Part shown: piece after piece, positions 52,501 to 55,500 of the stretch | How the letters are laid out: each line of letters begins with the position of its first letter | Numbering within the stretch: position 1 is the stretch's first letter | Assembly (NCBI GenBank): GCA_963662155.1 | Contig: OY759271.1 | Coordinates: forward strand, 1,400,132 to 1,464,131 | Source of the DNA: Lamellibrachia columna | Lineage: Eukaryota; Annelida; Polychaeta; Sabellida; Siboglinidae | Length of the DNA: 64,000 bases | Direction of reading: 5' to 3' | Translations under genes and position numbers: made by a program | The notes under the pieces: model-generated | Database searches by the model: none | Seen by the model: the letters and a program-made list of their open reading frames with translations, nothing else | What the model was told of the DNA's origin: nothing

Positions 52501-55500
52501 GGGTGTCTTCTAGGCTAGATGCCTCTTACAATAGAGGTGACCACAAGTCTTTTTCTTGCTTTCATCTTATATGGTATTCGTGTTTGTTGTTATAAAACAA
52601 TATCAGACTTGTAATTTAAATATGCATAGCACTTAAATATTAAAATGTTTGCATACGAGTAACATGTGTTGATGGAATGCCTCTACCATTGTCTGGTAGT
52701 GCATGACACATCTCAGATGAAATCATTAAGTATTTGTACTTTTAAATATATCAGTTTCATGGATCCTTGCAGCGCCACATGAGGACGCGACCGGGGAAGC
52801 GTCCTGCGACGGACGGAGAACTCATCCACGACGAGATCGAGAACCAGGTGTCTGAGTGCAGTTGTCGACACCAGTTCCGCATCCAGAAGATGGGGGAGGG
52901 TAAATACAAGGTAAGACTATGTCAGCATCCACTAGAGACAACTGTGTGAGGTACTACAATAGTATCGAGTCTTCATAGTGTATAAAGTATACAGCAATTT
53001 AGTATAAAAATTTGAGCAAGTATTGTTGTATCAATAGTAACAATAACAATAGTATTTACTTTAGTACAGAACACATCTATGTTATAATATAAATGGTATT
53101 GTGAGGACTGCTTCACTTTATATAAAGAGCTGTAATTAATGTATATCTAATGATATTCAGTTGATAAACTGCAGTATATCTCCCAAAAATTTTTCTACTC
53201 ATGTCATCATTGTCCAGCAAAACGTACCATGTTTAGTTAAATTCACATCTTCTGCCTGTAACAGATGGTAGAGTGGCACATTGCCCCCACATTGTCAGCT
53301 GTGTGTGGGGTCTACTGATGCTGGCTGATGTTTGTCAAGGTTCTACGTTGTGTTCGTTGTAGTTTGGAGAGAAGCAGAAGATCTGTCTGGTACGGTTCCT
53401 CAACCACACGGTGATGGTGCGAGTGGGCGGAGGGTGGATGACGCTCGCCGGCTTCCTCGATAACAACGATCCATGCAAAGGTAGAAACAGCTTCATTCTT
53501 GCTTCCACTATGGTACGGGACAAAGAACTCATATCACCACAAGTTGTTCCTCTGCTGTCATTTCCCAATCTCTGTGGTCCACATCTGCTTGCAGTCTTTT
53601 TTCCATCACCTATCAACCTTAGTTTTCCGCAGCTCCTCCTACAACCATGTGCTTCCCTCTTCTCCTTCCCAATCTTCCCATTCTCTGCCCATTATAAACT
53701 TGTTACACAATGTCACTTTATACGATTCTTCATACAGTCTTTCTCCTTGCAGTTTTTATTTTATAAACAAATGTTAAAAATCACATTTTATCAAAAGTAT
53801 TACTGTTTATTCAGCCAAACTACTTCATTGCACAACTTTATATATTATTTGCTAGAATAAATAAAAGAATGTTTTTTCTCTCCAAGCGATGCCTCACAAA
53901 TCCTGCAAATGCATCATGTATTATAATGTCATATGTGACCTTTGTTTCATGTAGACATAATACAGAGGAAATTATATCAAGATAGGATAAGTAGTTTTTA
54001 AAGTATGACAGTCATTAAAATATGACATTTCATTACCAAACAATTTTATCTCACAAATTCTTCCCACCCTGTTGTTGCTATGCCTGTCGATGTCCCGAAT
54101 TACACACACAAATGAATAGCTTATTTATTTGATAAATATAATATCTGCAGCAACATTGCTTTGAACAAAAAAAGTTTTGTTTAAAAACAGTTTTGTTTAA
54201 AAACAAGGTTGACACATATCTCAGGAGGGCGGGCTATAAATAGATGAACATTGTTGGACTCTCGATAAGCCAATGGCTTCCTTGTCCACTTGCCATCTGG
54301 GCCTTTGGCTTGGATGGCAAATCTTGTTAAATCTTGTTAAACAGATTTTGCTATATTGCTTGTTTTGATCCTGACATTAGTTTGCTTGTACTTTCTTGGA
54401 TGTTGTTTTCATTATTTCTTAAAATAAAACAACCCAGAATTGTGTGATTTCTAAAGTTTCAGCCATTCTAATAGATTATCAAATTAAAAAAGGAGAATAT
54501 GTGGTTGATTCTCAAGGCTGATTTGCCAGTTATTTCTTTTCCATTTCAAAAATTATATGAAATCATCACTTTTATGATAACAGAAATGTCCTGTCCTTTC
54601 CGTGACTGTGCATTTTACTCATGTTGTTATATTGTTTCTCAGCCAAAGGTCGAACAAATCCCGATTTACGAGAACAGTTTGTTCTACCAGAGGGCAGTAG
54701 CCAGGCACGAGCGACCTTCACCCCAAAACGAGCGGGCGGCCAGTCTGAGAATGGTTCTCGTTATTCGTCAAACAGCGTCTCCCCAGCTGGTGAGTAAACA
54801 TCTTACACGACCCAATGAAATCATTATAAGCTATCTTGCTGGGTCCCTAATAATAACTGTATACTTATTGAACAATACTGTGTTTTATGCACGATTTGCT
54901 TCAGGATGTTGCATTAAGCTTACGAGCCCAATACAACATTCTGAATACAACATTCTGAAGCAATTTATGCATTATACGGCATGCACCGTTTTGATTAATT
55001 CTTCGGATGTGTGCGTAACAGTGCCAGTTTATACTGCACCATGCAGGACAGTGACTTCACACCATGCAGGACAGTTTATACTGCACTGGACTTCACACCA
55101 GGCAGGACAGTTTATACTGCACTGGACTTCACACCAGGCAGGACAGTTTATACTGCACTGGACTTCACACCTTGCAGGACAGTTTATACTGCACTGGACT
55201 TCACACCATGCAGGACAGTTTATACTGCACTGGACTTCACACCTTGCAGGACAGTTTATACTGCACTGGACTTCACACCATGCAGGACAGTTTATACTGC
55301 ACTGGACTTCACACCAGGCAGGACAGTTTATACTGCACTGGACCTCACACCAGGCAGGACAGTTTATACTGCACTGGACCTCACACCAGGCAGGACAGTT
55401 TGTGCTGCACTGGACTTCACACAATGCAATACAGCATATGTCACCTGTGTGTTTGTGTCGACTGTCATATTCATCTTTTATTTGACTAGTGTTGAACAAC

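Noticed and set aside
54499..55485. 328-codon plus-strand ORF
   Set aside because: It runs through exon 41 in the wrong frame and then through the 36-bp minisatellite; the true frame of exon 41 reads [11 protein letters not shown].
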